Part shown: piece by piece, positions 62,615 through 64,000 of the stretch
Numbering within the stretch: position 1 is the stretch's first letter
Layout: every line of letters starts with the position of its first letter
Program-made: the position numbers and the translations under genes
The notes under the pieces: model-generated
The model's input: the letters and a program-made list of their open reading frames with translations, nothing else
What the model was told of the DNA's origin: nothing
Database searches by the model: none
DNA from: Variovorax ginsengisoli
GTDB lineage: Bacteria; Pseudomonadota; Gammaproteobacteria; Burkholderiales; Burkholderiaceae_C
Reading direction: 5' to 3'
DNA: 64,000 bases
Assembly (NCBI RefSeq): GCF_030811835.1
Contig: NZ_JAUSRO010000005.1
Coordinates: forward strand, 186,001-250,000

Positions 62615-63409
62615 ATGAGCACCCCGAAGAACGCCACCCTCACCTCCACCACGCCGGTCGGCGTGCCCACCCTGCCCGGCGCGCCTGCGCCGCTGGTACT
62701 GCCCGCGCGGCCCGAGCCACTCGCGCTGCAGGCTGCGCAGTCTGCGCTGATCGTGGTGGACATGCAGAACGCCTACGCATCCCTCGGCGGCTACGTCGAT
62801 TCGGCGGGCTTCGACATTTCCGGCGCGCAGGGCACGATCGACGCCATTGCGCGCGCCATCGCGGCCGCGCGCGCGGCCGGCATCCTGGTCGTGTTCCTGC
62901 AGAACGGCTGGGACGCGAAGTACGTCGAGGCAGGCGGCCCCGGTTCCCCCAACTGGTACAAGTCGAACGCGCTCAAGACCATGCGCAAGAAGCCCGAACT
63001 GCAAGGCAAGTTCCTCGCCAAGGGAGGCTGGGACTACGAACTGATCGAGGCCCTCAAGCCGATGGACGGCGACATCGTGATCCCGAAGACGCGCTACAGC
63101 GGCTTCTTCAACAGCGCGCTCGACAGCACCCTGCGCGCACGCGGCATCCGCAACCTGGTGTTCACCGGCATCGCGACCAACGTGTGCGTGGAGTCGACGC
63201 TGCGCGATGCCTTCCACCTCGAATACTTTGCCGTGATGCTCGAAGACGCGACGCACGAGCTCGGTGGCGATGCCATCCAGAAAGCCTCTGTCTACAACGT
63301 CGAGACCTTCTTCGGATGGGTCTCGACGGTGGATGCGTTCTGCCAGACGGTCGCGCCCGAACTGGCCGCCGCACCCTTGGCCACCGCAGCCGAAACCGTC
63401 AGCGCCTGA
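62615..63409 (+). CDS. rutB: Ureidoacrylate amidohydrolase RutB
   Basis: A 264 aa isochorismatase-fold hydrolase. The triad is visible as Asp in [12 protein letters not shown], Lys in the segment [10 protein letters not shown] and Cys in [16 protein letters not shown]. It hydrolyses the product of RutA to release carbamate and an aminoacrylate peracid. The N-terminal about 40 residues are Pro/Thr-rich and precede the core. It starts 23 bp after rutA. Confidence 0.95.
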   Translation: MSTPKNATLTSTTPVGVPTLPGAPAPLVLPARPEPLALQAAQSALIVVDMQNAYASLGGYVDSAGFDISGAQGTIDAIARAIAAARAAGILVVFLQNGWDAKYVEAGGPGSPNWYKSNALKTMRKKPELQGKFLAKGGWDYELIEALKPMDGDIVIPKTRYSGFFNSALDSTLRARGIRNLVFTGIATNVCVESTLRDAFHLEYFAVMLEDATHELGGDAIQKASVYNVETFFGWVSTVDAFCQTVAPELAAAPLATAAETVSA

Positions 63410-63445
63410 CACCTCTTCTTCATCCGAACGCCCAAGGAGCCTTCC

Positions 63446-63835
63446 ATGCCCAAGCAAGCCATCATTCCACCCGGAACCACCACGCCCATCGCGCCCTTCG
63501 TGCCCGGCACGATGGCCGACGGCATCGTCTACGTGTCGGGCACGTTGCCCTTCGACAAGGACAACAACGTGGTCCACGTGGGCGATGCCACGCTGCAGAC
63601 GCGCCACGTGCTGGAGACCATCAAGAGCGTCATCACCACGGCCGGCGGCACGATGGACGACGTGACCTTCAACATGATCATGATCAAGGACTGGGCCGAC
63701 TACGCGAAGGTCAACGCCGTCTATGCGGAATACTTCCCGGGCGTGAAGCCGGCGCGCTACTGCATCCAGTGCGGCCTGGTGAAGCCCGACGCGCTCGTGG
63801 AAATCGCCTCCATCGCGCACATCGGCAAGCCCTGA
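63446..63835 (+). CDS. rutC: RidA-family aminoacrylate reductase/deaminase RutC
   Basis: A 129 aa RidA-fold protein with the Arg-bearing motif [27 protein letters not shown] and [22 protein letters not shown]. In the Rut pathway it handles the aminoacrylate peracid; more recent work ties it to 3-aminoacrylate deamination. It lies 36 bp after rutB with AAGGAG ahead of ATG 63446. Confidence 0.94.
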   Translation: MPKQAIIPPGTTTPIAPFVPGTMADGIVYVSGTLPFDKDNNVVHVGDATLQTRHVLETIKSVITTAGGTMDDVTFNMIMIKDWADYAKVNAVYAEYFPGVKPARYCIQCGLVKPDALVEIASIAHIGKP

Positions 63836-63852
63836 GCGCAGGGACGATTCCG

Positions 63853-64000
63853 ATGCCGCTGTATCACGAAGTCCACGGCCAGGCCTCGGCCGGCGCGCCC
63901 ACGCTGTTGATGTCCTCGGGCCTGGGTGGTTCGGCGAATTTCTGGAAGCCACAGATTCCCGCGCTGGTCGCCGCCGGCTGGCGTGTGGTGGCGTATGACC
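63853..64000 (+). CDS. rutD: RutD alpha/beta hydrolase, truncated by the window edge
   Basis: Only the first 49 codons are inside the window. The frame reads MPLYHEVHGQASAGAPTLLM, then SSGLGGSANFWKPQIPALVAAGWRVVAYD, which matches the N-terminus of RutD aminoacrylate hydrolases (strand b3 with the oxyanion SGLGG). The catalytic Ser is beyond the edge. It begins 17 bp after rutC, as in E. coli rutABCD order. Confidence 0.9.
   Translation, partial: MPLYHEVHGQASAGAPTLLMSSGLGGSANFWKPQIPALVAAGWRVVAYD

Overview
The window reads as a chromosomal stretch of a high-GC betaproteobacterium of the order Burkholderiales, most like a Comamonadaceae such as Variovorax. This is inferred from gene content and style: a GTP-type PEP carboxykinase, minCDE, a rutABCD pyrimidine operon, DUF2917 and DUF1161 proteins, many LysR regulators facing catabolic genes, dispersed GC-rich palindromic elements, and strong third-position GC bias. 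I see no rRNA or tRNA gene, IS element, prophage or CRISPR array. No gap without a gene exceeds about 285 bases.

Left part (1-16.9 kb). recQ carries an in-frame palindromic repeat inside its zinc-binding module. Next is an aromatic ring-cleavage lower pathway (fumarylpyruvate hydrolase, maleylpyruvate isomerase, aromatic acid MFS permease) between a LysR and an AraC regulator, followed by an esterase-like hydrolase and an OmpW-type porin. A nucleoside hydrolase lipoprotein, a GltI-like binding protein, an IclR regulator and a DadA-like oxidase follow. Two near-identical operators tie these four together. An orphan double AAA+ ATPase and a threonine dehydratase close the block.

Middle (16.9-43 kb). 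Here lie pckG with a structured leader, small membrane proteins, a metallophosphoesterase, a TetR/SDR pair, a fused SpmA-SpmB protein, a flavin reductase, and an XRE-cupin/GNAT pair. The most distinctive unit is a leftward five-gene operon (26.9-31.5 kb): arylsulfotransferase-like protein, NitT/TauT ABC transporter and an IPNS-like 2-oxoglutarate oxygenase, with a divergent LysR. After it come a chemoreceptor, an overlapping DMT exporter/glutaminase pair, a membrane-less histidine kinase, a DUF2917/MocR pair, a CsbD protein, another exporter and further LysR genes.

Right part (43-64 kb). This holds a glutarate degradation operon (gcdH, CoA-transferase, with trehalase attached) facing a LysR gene, an FtsI-like transpeptidase away from any division cluster, a small holin-like membrane protein, a hemerythrin, acetoacetyl-CoA synthetase, an AsmA-like protein, a hotdog thioesterase, a uracil permease, a beta-barrel protein, minCDE, and the start of the rut operon behind a perfect 12+12 bp palindrome. 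The last gene, rutD, runs off the window.

Overall the region is ordinary chromosome rich in catabolic islands. The less-described items are the sulfotransferase/ABC/oxygenase operon, the IclR regulon with its operator pair, the double AAA+ ATPase, and the palindromic elements placed inside recQ and directly after stop codons.
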